From NCBI GenBank assembly GCA_019510125.1, contig JAEKKX010000006.1:1-64000 (forward strand): a stretch of DNA of 64,000 nt, written 5' to 3'. The first letter of the stretch is position 1; every line of letters begins with the position of its first letter. Below the pieces are notes generated by a model. That model ran no database searches, was not told the DNA's origin, and saw only the letters and a list, made by a program, of their open reading frames with translations. Position numbers and translations under genes: made by a program. Below are positions 42,661 through 51,546 of the stretch, piece after piece. The DNA comes from Lysobacterales bacterium (lineage in GTDB: Bacteria; Pseudomonadota; Gammaproteobacteria; Xanthomonadales; Xanthomonadaceae).

Positions 42661-42933
42661 GGTCGCGACTCACGTCGCTCCTACAAACAAGGCACGCCCG
42701 TTCTTCGTAGGAGCGACGTCAGTCGCGACCCCGTCACAGGTCACCCCCGCGCTCTTCGTAGGAGCGACGTCAGCCGCGACCCCACCCCAGGTCACCCCCG
42801 CGCTCTTCGTAGGAGCGACGTCAGTCGCGACCCGCCCCAGGCCAACCCCGCGCTCTTCGCAGGAGCGACGTCAGCCGCGACCCCGTCACGGGCCAACCCC
42901 GCGCTCTTCGCAGGCGCGACGTCAGTCGCGCCC
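42661..42933. repeat. REP array downstream of the RAYT gene
   Basis: One inverted REP (42661-42684) is followed by five direct copies at 42707, 42758, 42809, 42859 and 42910, about 51 bp apart. The last three carry small changes (CAGCC or GCAGG variants). The 27-bp sequences between copies are near-identical (CCGTCACAGG...GCGCTCTTC), so this is a tandem duplication of REP plus spacer, not a CRISPR array. The gap 42599-42988 otherwise contains a terminator-like hairpin and no gene. Confidence 0.9.
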
Positions 42934-42955
42934 CCCAGTCTCCGATCGATCGACG

Positions 42956-42986
42956 CGACGCCCTTGCCCCCGGGGAAGGGGCGTCG
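42956..42986 (-). terminator. Hairpin after gshA
   Basis: CGACGCCCTT (42956-42965) and AAGGGGCGTCG (42976-42986) form a stem with one bulge, 3 bp past the stop of gshA on the minus strand. The CCCCGGGG core resembles the dispersed GGGGAGAG-type elements, so it may be a repeat serving as terminator. Confidence 0.45.
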
Positions 42987-42988
42987 GC

Positions 42989-44353
42989 TCAGTACGCGAA
43001 CTCGCGGAAGACGCGGTCGATGTCGCCGCCCCAGGCGCCGTGGAAGAGGGCGAGCTTGCGTTCGGCGGCGGTCTCGTTGGCTTCGACGACTTCGATCAGC
43101 GGGTCGAGGAAGCGGGTTTCGTCGACGCCCTTGCCGTTGAGCCGCGCGCGGCGGCGCAGGCCTTCGGCGGAGATCTTCAGCGCTTCGCGGGCGAGGTCGC
43201 GGACGCTGCCGCCGCGGAACGGCAGCTTCAGCGCGTGCCGGGGCACGCCGTCGCGCAGGGCGTGGCGCTCGGCGAGGCTGAAGTCCTTGACCAGGTCCCA
43301 GGCGGCGTCGAGCGCGGTCTGGTCGTAGAGCAGGCCGACCCAGAACGCCGGCAGCGCGCAGATCCGGTTCCACGGGCCGCTGTCGGCGCCGCGCATCTCG
43401 AGGTATTTCTTCAGCCGCACTTCGGGGAAGGCGGTGGTCATGTGGTCCGACCAGTCGCGCAGGGTCGGCAGCGCGCCGGGCAGGGCCGGCAGCTTGCCGG
43501 CGAGGAAATCGCGGAAACTCTGCCCGCTGGCGTCGATGTACTCGTCCCCACGATAGGAGAAGTACATCGGCACGTCGAGCAGGTAGTCGACGTAGCGCTC
43601 GTAGCCGAAGCCGTCCTCGAACACGAAGTCGAGCATGCCGGTGCGGTCGGGATCGGTATCGGTCCAGATGTGCGAGCGGTAGCTCTGGTAGCCGTTGGGC
43701 TTGCCTTCGGTGAACGGCGAATCGGCGAACAGCGCGGTCGCGATCGGCTGCAGCGCCAGCGAGACGCGGAACTTCTTCACCATGTCCGCTTCGCTGGCGT
43801 AGTCGAGATTGACCTGCACGGTGCAGGTGCGGGTCATCATGTCGAGGCCGAGCCCGCCGACCTTCGGCATGTAGGCGCGCATGATCGCGTAGCGGCCCTT
43901 GGGCATCCACGGCATCTCGTCGCGCCGCCATTTCGGCTGGAAGCCCATGCCGAGGAAGCCCAGGCCGAGCGCATCGGCGACCGTCTTCACTTCTTCGAGG
44001 TGGGTGCCGACCTCGATGCAGGTCTGGTGCAGCGTCTCCAGCGGCGCGCCGGAGAGCTCCAACTGGCCGGCGGGTTCGAGCGTGACCGAGGCGCCGTCGC
44101 GGACCAGCGCGATGGTGCGGTCGTGCTCCTGCACGGCCTCCCAGCCGAAGCGGGTCAGGCCGGTCAGCAGCGCCTCGATGCCGCGTTCGCCGTCGAACGT
44201 CGGCGGACGCAGGTCGTCGAGGCGGAAGCCGAACTTCTCGTGCTCGGTGCCGATGCGCCAGGCGTCCTCGGGCTTTTCGCCCGATGCGATGACCGCCACC
44301 AACTGGTCGCGGTCGGTGACGGGCGTATCGGCGACATGGCTGGGACTGGACAT
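42989..44353 (-). CDS. gshA: Glutamate-cysteine ligase (plant-type GshA/EgtA family)
   Basis: A 454-residue cytoplasmic ligase that joins glutamate and cysteine, the first step of glutathione synthesis; glutathione is needed by the formaldehyde operon in this window. Family landmarks: [11 protein letters not shown] (metal/ATP site), [60 protein letters not shown] and [20 protein letters not shown]-like [12 protein letters not shown]. Length fits the alpha/gammaproteobacterial plant-like type. ATG 44353 (MSSPSHV) is preferred over an upstream ATG at 44380; GGAAG lies 5-9 bp before it. oppA is divergent from it. Confidence 0.93.
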   Translation of the reverse strand: MSSPSHVADTPVTDRDQLVAVIASGEKPEDAWRIGTEHEKFGFRLDDLRPPTFDGERGIEALLTGLTRFGWEAVQEHDRTIALVRDGASVTLEPAGQLELSGAPLETLHQTCIEVGTHLEEVKTVADALGLGFLGMGFQPKWRRDEMPWMPKGRYAIMRAYMPKVGGLGLDMMTRTCTVQVNLDYASEADMVKKFRVSLALQPIATALFADSPFTEGKPNGYQSYRSHIWTDTDPDRTGMLDFVFEDGFGYERYVDYLLDVPMYFSYRGDEYIDASGQSFRDFLAGKLPALPGALPTLRDWSDHMTTAFPEVRLKKYLEMRGADSGPWNRICALPAFWVGLLYDQTALDAAWDLVKDFSLAERHALRDGVPRHALKLPFRGGSVRDLAREALKISAEGLRRRARLNGKGVDETRFLDPLIEVVEANETAAERKLALFHGAWGGDIDRVFREFAY

Positions 44354-44487
44354 CGCGACTTCCGGGAGGGGGACCCGCAACGGAGTCGCCGGAGGCGGCG
44401 TCCGTTGCGCGGCGGATGCACGAGATGGGGCGGCTGCCCTACCATCGCAAGGTCCCGCACTATAGCCGTCCAGGTGCCGTCCGCCCC

Positions 44488-46059
44488 ATGCGCATTGTCG
44501 CCCTGCTGTTCTGTCTGTGTTCCATCGACGCCGCGGCGCAGGGCCCGGTCCCGCGCCTGGAACGGGGCAACGGCCCGGAGCCGGCGACCCTGGACGCGCA
44601 TCGCTGCCAGGAGGTCGCCTGCGGCAACATCCTGCGTGATCTGTACGAGGGCCTGGTGACCGAAGACGGCGCCGGTCGCCTGGTCCCGGGCATGGCCGAA
44701 CGCTGGGAAACGTCGGCCGACGGCCGCACCTGGACCTTCCACCTGCGCGACGGCCTGCGCTGGAGCAACGGCGAGCCGCTGGACGCGCCGCAGATCGTCG
44801 CCAGTTTCCGTCGCGCGTTCGCGCCGGAGACCGCGGCGCCGTTCGCCGAGCAGTTCGATGCGATCGAAGGGGCGAAGGCGGTGCAGGCCGGCCGCGCGCC
44901 GCCGCAGGCGCTGGGCATCGATGCGCCCGATGCGCGCACGGTGCGCTTCCGCACCACGCGCACGATCGCGCTGCCGGCGCTGCTGACCCTGCCGATCGCC
45001 TTCCCGGTGTACCTGCCGGCGGTCGCGCGCGACGGCGCGCAGCACACGCGCCCGGGGCGCCTGGTCGGCAACGGTGCGTACCGGCTGTTGGCGTGGACGC
45101 CGCAGGCGAACCTCGTGGTCGAGAAGAACGCGCGCTTCCACGACGCCGGCGCGGTGCGCATCGCGCAGGTGCGCTACCACGTCACCGAGGACGCCGCGGC
45201 CGAACTGCAGCGCTTCGCCGCCGGCGACCTCGACATCACCGAGACCGTGCCCCCGCAGCCGCTGGCCGCGCTGCGCGAACGCTTCGGCGAGCGGTTGCGC
45301 ATCGCCCCGTACCTCGGCGCGTTCTGGCTGGGCCTGAACCTCACCAAGCCGCCGCTGCGCGACGATCCGCGGCTGCGCGAGGCGCTGTCGCTGGCGGTGG
45401 ACCGCGACCGCCTGACGCGTTCGATCACCGGCCTCGGCGAGACCCCGGCCTACGGCATCGTGCCGCCGGGGATTCCCGGCTACGCGCCGGCGGCGCTGTA
45501 CTGGTCGGGCTGGGACCAGGCGCGACGCGAGGCGCGGGCGCGGGCGCTGTACCGTGCTGCGGGTTATTCCGACGCGCATCCGCTGACGATCGAGCTGCGC
45601 TACAACACCTCGACCCCGCACCGCCGGCTGGCGCTGGCGGTGGCGGCGATGTGGCACGAGACGCTGGGCGTGCGCGTGCGGCTGCGCAACGAGGAATGGA
45701 AGGTATTCGTGCAGAACCGGCGCCAGCGCGCGATCACCCAGGTGTTCCGCGGCGGCTGGATCGGCGACGTCGCCGACGCGCGCAACTTCCTGATCGGGTT
45801 CGCCGAAGACGGGCCGCTGAACTGGCCCGGCTACGACGACGCCCATTTCCGCGGATTGATGGCGAAGGCCGACGCCGCGCCCAGCGAGGCCGCGCGCGAC
45901 GCCTGGCTGCGCGCCGCCGAAACCCGGCTGCTGCATGCGCATGCCGTGGTGCCGCTGTACTTCTACACGTCCAAGCACCTGGTGTCGCCGCGGGTGGCCG
46001 GCTACGAGGCCAATCCGCTGGATCGCCACGCGTCGCGCTGGCTGCGGCTGCGCGAGTGA
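44488..46059 (+). CDS. oppA: OppA-like peptide ABC transporter substrate-binding protein
   Basis: A 523-residue exported solute-binding protein (SBP_bac_5 family) with a short signal peptide ([18 protein letters not shown]). Family stretches: [78 protein letters not shown] and [28 protein letters not shown]. It should deliver oligopeptides to a permease such as OppB two genes downstream. The start is ATG 44488 because it begins the signal peptide. The usual oppCDF genes do not follow: a VIT-type metal transporter gene lies between it and oppB. Confidence 0.9.
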   Translation: MRIVALLFCLCSIDAAAQGPVPRLERGNGPEPATLDAHRCQEVACGNILRDLYEGLVTEDGAGRLVPGMAERWETSADGRTWTFHLRDGLRWSNGEPLDAPQIVASFRRAFAPETAAPFAEQFDAIEGAKAVQAGRAPPQALGIDAPDARTVRFRTTRTIALPALLTLPIAFPVYLPAVARDGAQHTRPGRLVGNGAYRLLAWTPQANLVVEKNARFHDAGAVRIAQVRYHVTEDAAAELQRFAAGDLDITETVPPQPLAALRERFGERLRIAPYLGAFWLGLNLTKPPLRDDPRLREALSLAVDRDRLTRSITGLGETPAYGIVPPGIPGYAPAALYWSGWDQARREARARALYRAAGYSDAHPLTIELRYNTSTPHRRLALAVAAMWHETLGVRVRLRNEEWKVFVQNRRQRAITQVFRGGWIGDVADARNFLIGFAEDGPLNWPGYDDAHFRGLMAKADAAPSEAARDAWLRAAETRLLHAHAVVPLYFYTSKHLVSPRVAGYEANPLDRHASRWLRLRE

Positions 46060-46189
46060 GCCGCGGGCGCGCCGCGCCGGAATGAGAACCGTCCGCGGCG
46101 GCGCGCGAACCGACCGCAGTACACTGCGCCACGCGCGGCCGCCGCTGCCGCGCACCCACGCCACGACCGCGCCACCGCAGGAGCCTCGC

Positions 46190-46888
46190 ATGCGCCGCAC
46201 CCACCGGGAGACCCACCGCACCGAACACGTCGGCTGGCTGCGCGCGGCCGTGCTCGGCGCCAACGACGGCATCATCTCGATCGCCGGCCTGGTGGTGGGC
46301 GTCGCGGCCACCGGCGCCGGCCCCGGCGCGGTGCTCGGCAGCGGCATCGCCGGGATCGTGGCCGGCGCGATGTCGATGGCGGCGGGCGAATACGTCTCGG
46401 TGCAGTCGCAGGCCGACACCGAGGCCGCCGACATCGCCAAGGAAACCCGCGAACTGGCCGAAGAGCCCGATTCCGAGCTGCAGGAACTGACCCACATCTA
46501 CGTCGGCCGCGGCCTGACCCCCGAACTGGCGGCGCAGGTGGCGAAGCAGCTCACCTCGCACGACGCGCTCGCCTCGCACCTGCGCGACGAACTGGGCATC
46601 ACCGAGGCGCTGCGCGCGCGGCCGCTGCAGGCGGCGCTGTCCTCGGCCGCGGCGTTCGCGACCGGCGCGCTGCTGCCGATCCTCGCCGTGCTGCTGGCCC
46701 CGGCCGACCGCATCGAACCGGTCACCGCCGTCGTCACCCTGGTGGCGCTGCTGACCTCCGGCGCGCTGGCGGCGTGGGTCGGCGGGGCCTCGATCCCGCG
46801 CGGCGCGCTGCGCGTCGCGTTCTGGGGCGTCGCGGCGATGGGCGCGGCGGCGCTGATCGGCCGCCTGTTCCACGTCCAGGTCGGATGA
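46190..46888 (+). CDS. VIT1/CCC1-family iron/manganese transporter
   Basis: A 232-residue integral membrane protein of the vacuolar iron transporter family, which moves Fe(II)/Mn(II) out of the cytoplasm or into stores. The first part carries the signature HVGWLRAAVLGANDGIISIAG-like stretch (split here: HVGWLRAAVLGANDGI then ISIAGLVVGV). MSMAAGEYVSVQSQADTEAA is the conserved second signature. An acidic cytoplasmic helical region with Glu-rich ELAEEPDSELQEL may bind metals, and three further helices follow. GCAGGAG lies 7 bp before the ATG. Its stop overlaps the ATG of oppB by 4 bp. Confidence 0.92.
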   Translation: MRRTHRETHRTEHVGWLRAAVLGANDGIISIAGLVVGVAATGAGPGAVLGSGIAGIVAGAMSMAAGEYVSVQSQADTEAADIAKETRELAEEPDSELQELTHIYVGRGLTPELAAQVAKQLTSHDALASHLRDELGITEALRARPLQAALSSAAAFATGALLPILAVLLAPADRIEPVTAVVTLVALLTSGALAAWVGGASIPRGALRVAFWGVAAMGAAALIGRLFHVQVG

Positions 46889-47817
46889 CCGTCGCCGGGT
46901 TCCGGCGTTTCGGCGCGCGGACGCTCGAGGCGCTGCTGACCCTGTGGCTGCTGGCCACGCTGTGCTTCGTGCTGCTGCGCGCGGCGCCCGGCGGGCCGTT
47001 CGACACCGAGAAGGCGGCGCCGCCCGAAGTGCAGGCCGCGCTGGAGGCCCGCTACCGGCTGGACCGGCCGCTGCCGGCGCAGTACGCCGCGTGGCTGGGC
47101 GACGTGGCCCACGGCGACCTCGGGCCGTCGTTCCAGTATCCCGACTACACCGTCAACCAGTTGATCGGGCAGGCGCTGCCGGTGTCGGCGCTGAACGGCG
47201 CGCTGGCGCTGTTGCTCGCGCTCGGGCTGGGCATCCCGCTGGGCGTGTGGGCGGCGCTGCGTGCCGGCTCGTGGCTCGACCGCGGGCTGATGCTGCTGGC
47301 CGGGCTCGGCCTGGCGGTGCCCAAGTACGTGGTCGCGCCGCTGCTGGTGCTGCTGTTCGCGGTGACCCTGCACTGGCTGCCGGCCGGCGGCTGGGGCGAG
47401 GCCGACAACGTGGTGCTGCCGGCGATCGCGCTGGCGCTGCCCAACTTGGCGTACTGCGCGCGCCTGACCCGCGCCTCGATGCTCGATGTGCTCGGCGCCG
47501 ACTACCTCGCCGCCGCGCGCGCCCGCGGGCTGTCGGAGGCGCGGCTGCTGTTCGCGCACGCGCTGCGCCCGGCGCTGGTGCCGGTGGCGGCGTGGCTGTC
47601 GCCGGCGCTGATCAACATCGTCACCGGCTCGGCGGTGGTCGAGCAGGTGTTCGGCATCCCCGGCATGGGCCGGTTCTTCGTCCAGGGCGCGCTCAACCGC
47701 GACTACACGCTGGTGCTGGGCGTGGTCCTGGTGGTCGGCGCGCTGATCGTGCTGATCAACGTGCTGGTCGATGCGCTGCGGGCGTGGATGGATCCGCGGC
47801 TGCGGGCGCTGGCGTAG
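46885..47817 (+). CDS. oppB: OppB-like peptide ABC transporter permease
   Basis: A 310-residue inner-membrane permease (BPD_transp_1 family) with about six helices. Typical OppB/DppB features: FVLLRAAPGGPFDTEKAAP near the N-terminus, ARYRLDRPLPAQYAAWLGD, LPAIALALPNLAYCARLTRA with SMLDVLGADYLAAARARGL (the EAA-like loop contacting the ATPase), and GSAVVEQVFGIPGMG. It overlaps the VIT gene by 4 bp. Neither oppC nor ATPase genes follow: the next gene encodes a DUF2007 protein. The rest of the transporter must be elsewhere or the system is incomplete. Confidence 0.92.
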   Translation: MTVAGFRRFGARTLEALLTLWLLATLCFVLLRAAPGGPFDTEKAAPPEVQAALEARYRLDRPLPAQYAAWLGDVAHGDLGPSFQYPDYTVNQLIGQALPVSALNGALALLLALGLGIPLGVWAALRAGSWLDRGLMLLAGLGLAVPKYVVAPLLVLLFAVTLHWLPAGGWGEADNVVLPAIALALPNLAYCARLTRASMLDVLGADYLAAARARGLSEARLLFAHALRPALVPVAAWLSPALINIVTGSAVVEQVFGIPGMGRFFVQGALNRDYTLVLGVVLVVGALIVLINVLVDALRAWMDPRLRALA

Positions 47818-47865
47818 CCTGGGTTGGCGTAATATGGCCCGGACGCGTTCATCGGCTCCGACGAC

Positions 47866-48285
47866 ATGAAGATCGCCTACACCGCCGCCAACATCGCAGA
47901 CGCGCACCTGCTCCGGCAATGGCTGGAGGCCGAGGGCATCCAGGCGTTCGTGCTGGGCGAATACCTGCGCGGCGCGGCCGGGGACCTGCCGGCGAACACG
48001 GAGGTGTTCGTCTGGGTCGCGGATGACGATCTCGACGCGGCGCGCGCCATCGTCGCGGCGTGGGAGCGCGAAACGCCTGCGCTGCCCGACGACGAGGACG
48101 CGGCCGACGAGGCTGCGGCCGGTACGGGCGAGGCGATGGCGGGCAGGGCCGCCGATGCCGAAGCGCTCGCCGCGAAGCCCGGCGGCTACACCCTCGCCCG
48201 CGGCATGATCGTGCTGATCGCCGTGGTGATCTGTGGCGTAGTGCTGCTGGGTTGGTTGCGGACGCTCGCAGAACGCCCGGGTTGA
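47866..48285 (+). CDS. DUF2007-family membrane-anchored protein
   Basis: A 139-residue protein. The N-terminal 60 residues are a DUF2007 (putative signal-transducing) domain: KIAYTAANIADAHLLRQWLE, EGIQAFVLGEYLRGAAGDLP and EVFVWVADDDLDAARAIVAA. An acidic Ala/Asp/Glu-rich linker (about 68-100) leads to one C-terminal helix (about 113-132, MIVLIAVVICGVVLLGWL). The soluble domain probably faces the cytoplasm. TAATAT at 47829-47834 may be a -10 box for this gene. It is unrelated to peptide transport. Confidence 0.8.
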   Translation: MKIAYTAANIADAHLLRQWLEAEGIQAFVLGEYLRGAAGDLPANTEVFVWVADDDLDAARAIVAAWERETPALPDDEDAADEAAAGTGEAMAGRAADAEALAAKPGGYTLARGMIVLIAVVICGVVLLGWLRTLAERPG

Positions 48286-48327
48286 CGCCCGCGGGGCGGC
48301 TCGGCCGCCGCCCGATGCCGCACGCGC

Positions 48328-49155
48328 CTATTCTTCCTTTTCCCGGCGCTGGCTGATGTATTCCAGCTCGCGCGCCGCGATCTCGTCGTTGGGATTGATG
48401 CGCAGGCATTCGCGGTATTTGGCCTCGGCCTCGTCGAGGCGACCGAGTTCGATCAAGGCGTAGCCGATGCCGCGCTTGGCCCGGCCGTAGAGCAGATCCT
48501 GTTCGTCCGCGGGCGCGTAGGCGGCGGCCGTTTCGGCCTCGGCGAAGGTTCGCAGCATCGCCTTCCAGTCCCGCTGCTGCTGGAGGACGTTGCCCAGTTC
48601 GGCGAGCATCCGCGGGTGGTAAGGCGCCAGTTCGAGGCCGCGCTCCAGGGTCGTCCGCGCCTGCGCCAGCCGCTCCGGGTCGCTCTGCGGCTGGCCGCCC
48701 TTGCCGAACTTGTAGGCGTCGTTGCCTGCGCTCAGTTCGACCAGCGCATAGGCCTTCAGGAAATAGGCGTCGGCCCAGGCCACGTCGAGGACCCGGGCCG
48801 TCGCCGGGCCCGCGTCCGCCGCGTCGGCGGCGTAGGCCCGCGTTTCTGCATGGGTCCGGTCGACGTACCAGCGGGTCCCGCCTGCGGGGTATTCGCGTTC
48901 GTATTCGGCGATGAGCTGGTCGGCCAGTGCGATGGCGCCCGCCTGGTCGCCCTGCCGGCTGAGCGCCTCCGCCCGCCGCAGGCGTTCGGCCCGGCCGGCT
49001 TCCGCCGGATCCCGGGCCGAAGGCGCGGAGGGCTGCGCGTGAGGAAGCGCCGTCGCCGTGGCGCCCGACCTGGCGGGCGGTTCGGCGGCCGAGGCCAGAC
49101 CGCCGGCGTCGCCGAGCAGGGCGAGGCAGAGCAGGAGGCGGACGATGGAGGTCAT
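48328..49155 (-). CDS. Exported TPR-repeat protein
   Basis: A 275-residue secreted protein: signal peptide about 1-23 (LLLCLALLGDAGGLASA), then a Pro/Ala-rich stretch and helical repeats. At least three TPR-like units can be read: LSRQGDQAGAIALADQLIAE, LAQARTTLERGLELAPYHPR with LAELGNVLQQQRDWKAML, and GIGYALIELGRLDEAEAKYR with ECLRINPNDEIAARELEYIS. TPRs mediate protein contacts, so a periplasmic scaffold is likely. It lies between the convergent DUF2007 gene and engB on the same strand. Partner unknown. Confidence 0.75.
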   Translation of the reverse strand: MTSIVRLLLCLALLGDAGGLASAAEPPARSGATATALPHAQPSAPSARDPAEAGRAERLRRAEALSRQGDQAGAIALADQLIAEYEREYPAGGTRWYVDRTHAETRAYAADAADAGPATARVLDVAWADAYFLKAYALVELSAGNDAYKFGKGGQPQSDPERLAQARTTLERGLELAPYHPRMLAELGNVLQQQRDWKAMLRTFAEAETAAAYAPADEQDLLYGRAKRGIGYALIELGRLDEAEAKYRECLRINPNDEIAARELEYISQRREKEE

Positions 49156-49225
49156 CGGCGGTGCGGCTCCCGGCGTGCGTGCCGCCCCATGTTCCCCGCG
49201 ACCCCGGGCGGGGGCAAGGCCGGCG

Positions 49226-49846
49226 CTACAGCCCCAGCCACCCCGCCACCACCTTGCGCAGCTCCTCCACGCCGGCCTTCGACTCGGCCGAGAAGGTCTG
49301 GGCGCTGACCGTGTCGCCGAACGCCGAGGCCAGGTCCCGTCGCACCGCGAGCAGGGTGTTGCCGGCGGCGCCGCGGCCGAGCTTGTCGGCCTTGGTCAGC
49401 AGGGCGTGGACCGGCAGACCGCGTTCGGCGGCATAGGCGATCATGTTGCGGTCGTAGTCCTTCAGCGGATGGCGGATGTCCATCACCACCACCAGCCCCC
49501 GCAGCGCCTGGCGGGTGCGGAAGTACTGGTCGATGAAGGCCTGCCAGTGTGCCTGCAGGTCCTTCGGGACCTTGGCGTAGCCGTAGCCCGGCAGGTCCAC
49601 CAGGTACTTGCCCTCGTGCGGCGGCAGGCCGAAGAACACCAGTTGCTGGGTGCGGCCGGGGGTCTTGGACACCCGGGCGAGGGCGTTCTGCTGGCACAGG
49701 GTGTTGAGCGCGCTGGACTTGCCGGCGTTGGAGCGGCCGGCGAAGGCGACTTCGGCGCCCTCGTCGGGCGGCAGTTGCCTGGGGGTGTGCGCGGCGAGCA
49801 GGTAGTCGGCGCGGGCGAAGGGGTTGGGAAGGGTGGCCATGGGCAT
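49226..49846 (-). CDS. engB: Ribosome biogenesis GTPase EngB/YsxC (YihA)
   Basis: A 206-residue TRAFAC GTPase needed for assembly of the large ribosomal subunit. G1 is GRSNAGKSS at 37-45, G2 is the conserved TPGRTQ (62-67), G3 is DLPGYGYAKV (from 84) and G4 is TKAD (151-154). The N-terminal NPFARADYLLAAHTPRQLPP is family-typical. Two ATGs are in frame (49846 and 49840) and both are reasonable; the earlier one is used. It is divergent from the cytochrome c4 gene. Confidence 0.95.
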   Translation of the reverse strand: MPMATLPNPFARADYLLAAHTPRQLPPDEGAEVAFAGRSNAGKSSALNTLCQQNALARVSKTPGRTQQLVFFGLPPHEGKYLVDLPGYGYAKVPKDLQAHWQAFIDQYFRTRQALRGLVVVMDIRHPLKDYDRNMIAYAAERGLPVHALLTKADKLGRGAAGNTLLAVRRDLASAFGDTVSAQTFSAESKAGVEELRKVVAGWLGL

Positions 49847-49876
49847 AGGATCGCACGGCCGGCGCGCGGGCCCGGT

Positions 49877-49905
49877 TTGACCCACCCCGGCGGCGCGACG
49901 ATAAT
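49877..49905 (+). promoter_or_regulatory. Sigma-70-type promoter of the cytochrome c4 gene
   Basis: TTGACC (49877-49882), a 17-bp spacer and GATAAT (49900-49905) match the consensus at five of six positions each. Transcription would begin near 49912, giving a leader of about 58 bases before ATG 49970. This is the clearest housekeeping promoter in the window. Confidence 0.75.
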
Positions 49906-49969
49906 TTCACGGTTTCGGCCCGCGACCGGCATCCGCCGGGCCCGCGCCCCGTCCCTTGGAGTGTTGAGC

Positions 49970-50764
49970 ATGCGTCACGCCCGTGCCTACGGTCTCGCCG
50001 GTCTCGCGGTCTTCGCGGTGGCGGCGGCCGCCCTCGCCCAGACCACCGTCACCCCCGCGCCCGACGCCGCGCCGGTCCAGACCGCGCCGCTGGATGCCGC
50101 GGCTGCGGCGGCGGAACTGGCCAAGGCCAGCGGCGGCGACCCGCAGGCAGGCGCCACCAAGGCGGGCGCCTGCGCCGCCTGCCACGGCCTGGACGGCAAT
50201 TCGACCGACCCGGCCACCTATCCGCGCCTGGCCGGCCAGAGCGAGCGCTACATCGCCCAGCAGCTCACCCTGTTCAAGAGCGGCCAGCGCGTGAATCCGA
50301 TCATGCAGCCGTTCGCGGCCGCGCTCAGCGCCCAGGACATGCGCGACATCGGCGCCTACTTCGCCACCAAGGTCTCGGGCGCCGGCATCGCCGACGACAC
50401 CGTCGTCTCCGACCCGAAGAGCCCGTACAACGGCATGAAGTTCTACGAGGTCGGCCAGAAGATCTTCCGCGGCGGCGACGCCGCCCGCGGCATCCCGGCC
50501 TGCATGGCCTGCCACGGCGCCGCCGGCATCGGCAACCCGGGCCCGGCCTATCCGCATGTCGGCGGCCAGTCGGCCTGGTACACCGCGCGCCGCCTGCAGG
50601 AATACCGCGCCCTCCAGGTGTCGGACCAGGACAAGAGCCTCCCCGCGGTGATGGCCGGCGTCGCCGCGCCGCTCACCGACGAGGAGATCCAGGCGCTCGC
50701 CAGCTACATGCAGGGCCTGCACCCGCGCGCCGCCGGGACCGCGAAGGCCGGCGGCGAGGGCTGA
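49970..50764 (+). CDS. Cytochrome c4-like dihaem c-type cytochrome
   Basis: A 264-residue periplasmic dihaem electron carrier. A signal peptide (about 1-23, ending LAQ) is followed by an Ala-rich linker. The two haem sites are C68-A-A-C71-H72 and C178-M-A-C181-H182, each at the start of a c-type domain (GLDGNSTDPATYPRLAGQSE and GAAGIGNPGPAYPHVGGQSA). Methionines later in each domain (NPIMQPFAAAL and LPAVMAGVA) are candidate axial ligands. Cytochromes c4 donate electrons to cbb3-type and other oxidases. It is followed by dsbA-like genes, which help form disulfides in the same compartment. Confidence 0.93.
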   Translation: MRHARAYGLAGLAVFAVAAAALAQTTVTPAPDAAPVQTAPLDAAAAAAELAKASGGDPQAGATKAGACAACHGLDGNSTDPATYPRLAGQSERYIAQQLTLFKSGQRVNPIMQPFAAALSAQDMRDIGAYFATKVSGAGIADDTVVSDPKSPYNGMKFYEVGQKIFRGGDAARGIPACMACHGAAGIGNPGPAYPHVGGQSAWYTARRLQEYRALQVSDQDKSLPAVMAGVAAPLTDEEIQALASYMQGLHPRAAGTAKAGGEG

Positions 50765-50867
50765 ACGATCGCGACGGCCGGTCCGTCCCCGCGCTTGAAC
50801 CCGAACGCCGGCACGGACATGCTCTGGGCCGGCGTTTGATTTTCTTTCTCCCTACAGGACACCGTCG

Positions 50868-51512
50868 ATGCCGCGTTTCTTCGCCTGGCTGTTGCTGCTG
50901 ATCCTTCCCCTGACCGCCTGCGCCCAGGCGCCGGCCGGTCCGCCGCAGGCGGGCGTGGACTACGAGGTGCTCAAGGAGGGCCAGCGCTGGCAGCGCGCCC
51001 CCGACGGCCGCATCGAGGTCGCCGAGGTGTTCGCCTACTGGTGCCCGCACTGCGCCCACTTCCAGCCGATGGTCGATGCCTGGAAGCGCACCAAGCCGGC
51101 CGACGTCGACCTGGTCTACATCGCCGCCTCCTACGACCCCGACGACACCTACGCCAAGGCCTTCTTCGCCGCCGACCTGGCCAAGGCGGTGCCCAAGGTC
51201 CACCAGCCGCTGTTCGACGCGATCCACGAGGCCGGCACGCTGCCGCGCAGCAACGCCAGCGTCGGCGAGCTGGCGACCTGGTTCGGCCAGCAAGGCCTGA
51301 ACGCCGCGAAGATGACCGCCCTGATGCAGTCCAAGGACGTCGCCGACCGCATGGCCCGCGCCCGGGCCTTCATGGTCGCCAACCACGTCAGCGGCACCCC
51401 GACCCTCGTGGTCAACGGCAAGTACGTGGTGCGCAGCCCGCGCCTGGAAGACCGCATGCGGGTGGTCGACGCCCTGATCGCCATGGAACGCGCCGCCGCC
51501 GCGCCGCGCTGA
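50868..51512 (+). CDS. dsbA: DsbA-type thiol:disulfide interchange lipoprotein (CPHC)
   Basis: A 214-residue exported disulfide oxidoreductase. The N-terminus ends in a lipobox-like LPLTAC (Cys18), so it may be a lipoprotein rather than freely soluble. The active site is C59-P-H-C62 in VFAYWCPHCAHFQP, identical to E. coli DsbA, and the cis-proline loop reads SGTPTLVVNGKYVV. The insertion region is shorter than in E. coli. It oxidises cysteines in newly exported proteins, probably together with DsbB encoded elsewhere. A second, related gene follows after 34 bp. Confidence 0.92.
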   Translation: MPRFFAWLLLLILPLTACAQAPAGPPQAGVDYEVLKEGQRWQRAPDGRIEVAEVFAYWCPHCAHFQPMVDAWKRTKPADVDLVYIAASYDPDDTYAKAFFAADLAKAVPKVHQPLFDAIHEAGTLPRSNASVGELATWFGQQGLNAAKMTALMQSKDVADRMARARAFMVANHVSGTPTLVVNGKYVVRSPRLEDRMRVVDALIAMERAAAAPR

Positions 51513-51546
51513 GGCCGCCCCGGATACCGACTGGAGACACACCGTA

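Noticed and set aside
42707-42933. Regularly spaced repeats resembling a small CRISPR array
   Set aside because: The sequences between repeats are nearly identical to each other, the repeats are palindromic REPs matching those beside the transposase, and no cas genes are present.
46885-47817. Treating oppB as a pseudogene because the rest of the transporter is missing
   Set aside because: The frame, helices and EAA-like loop are intact; missing neighbours alone do not show decay.
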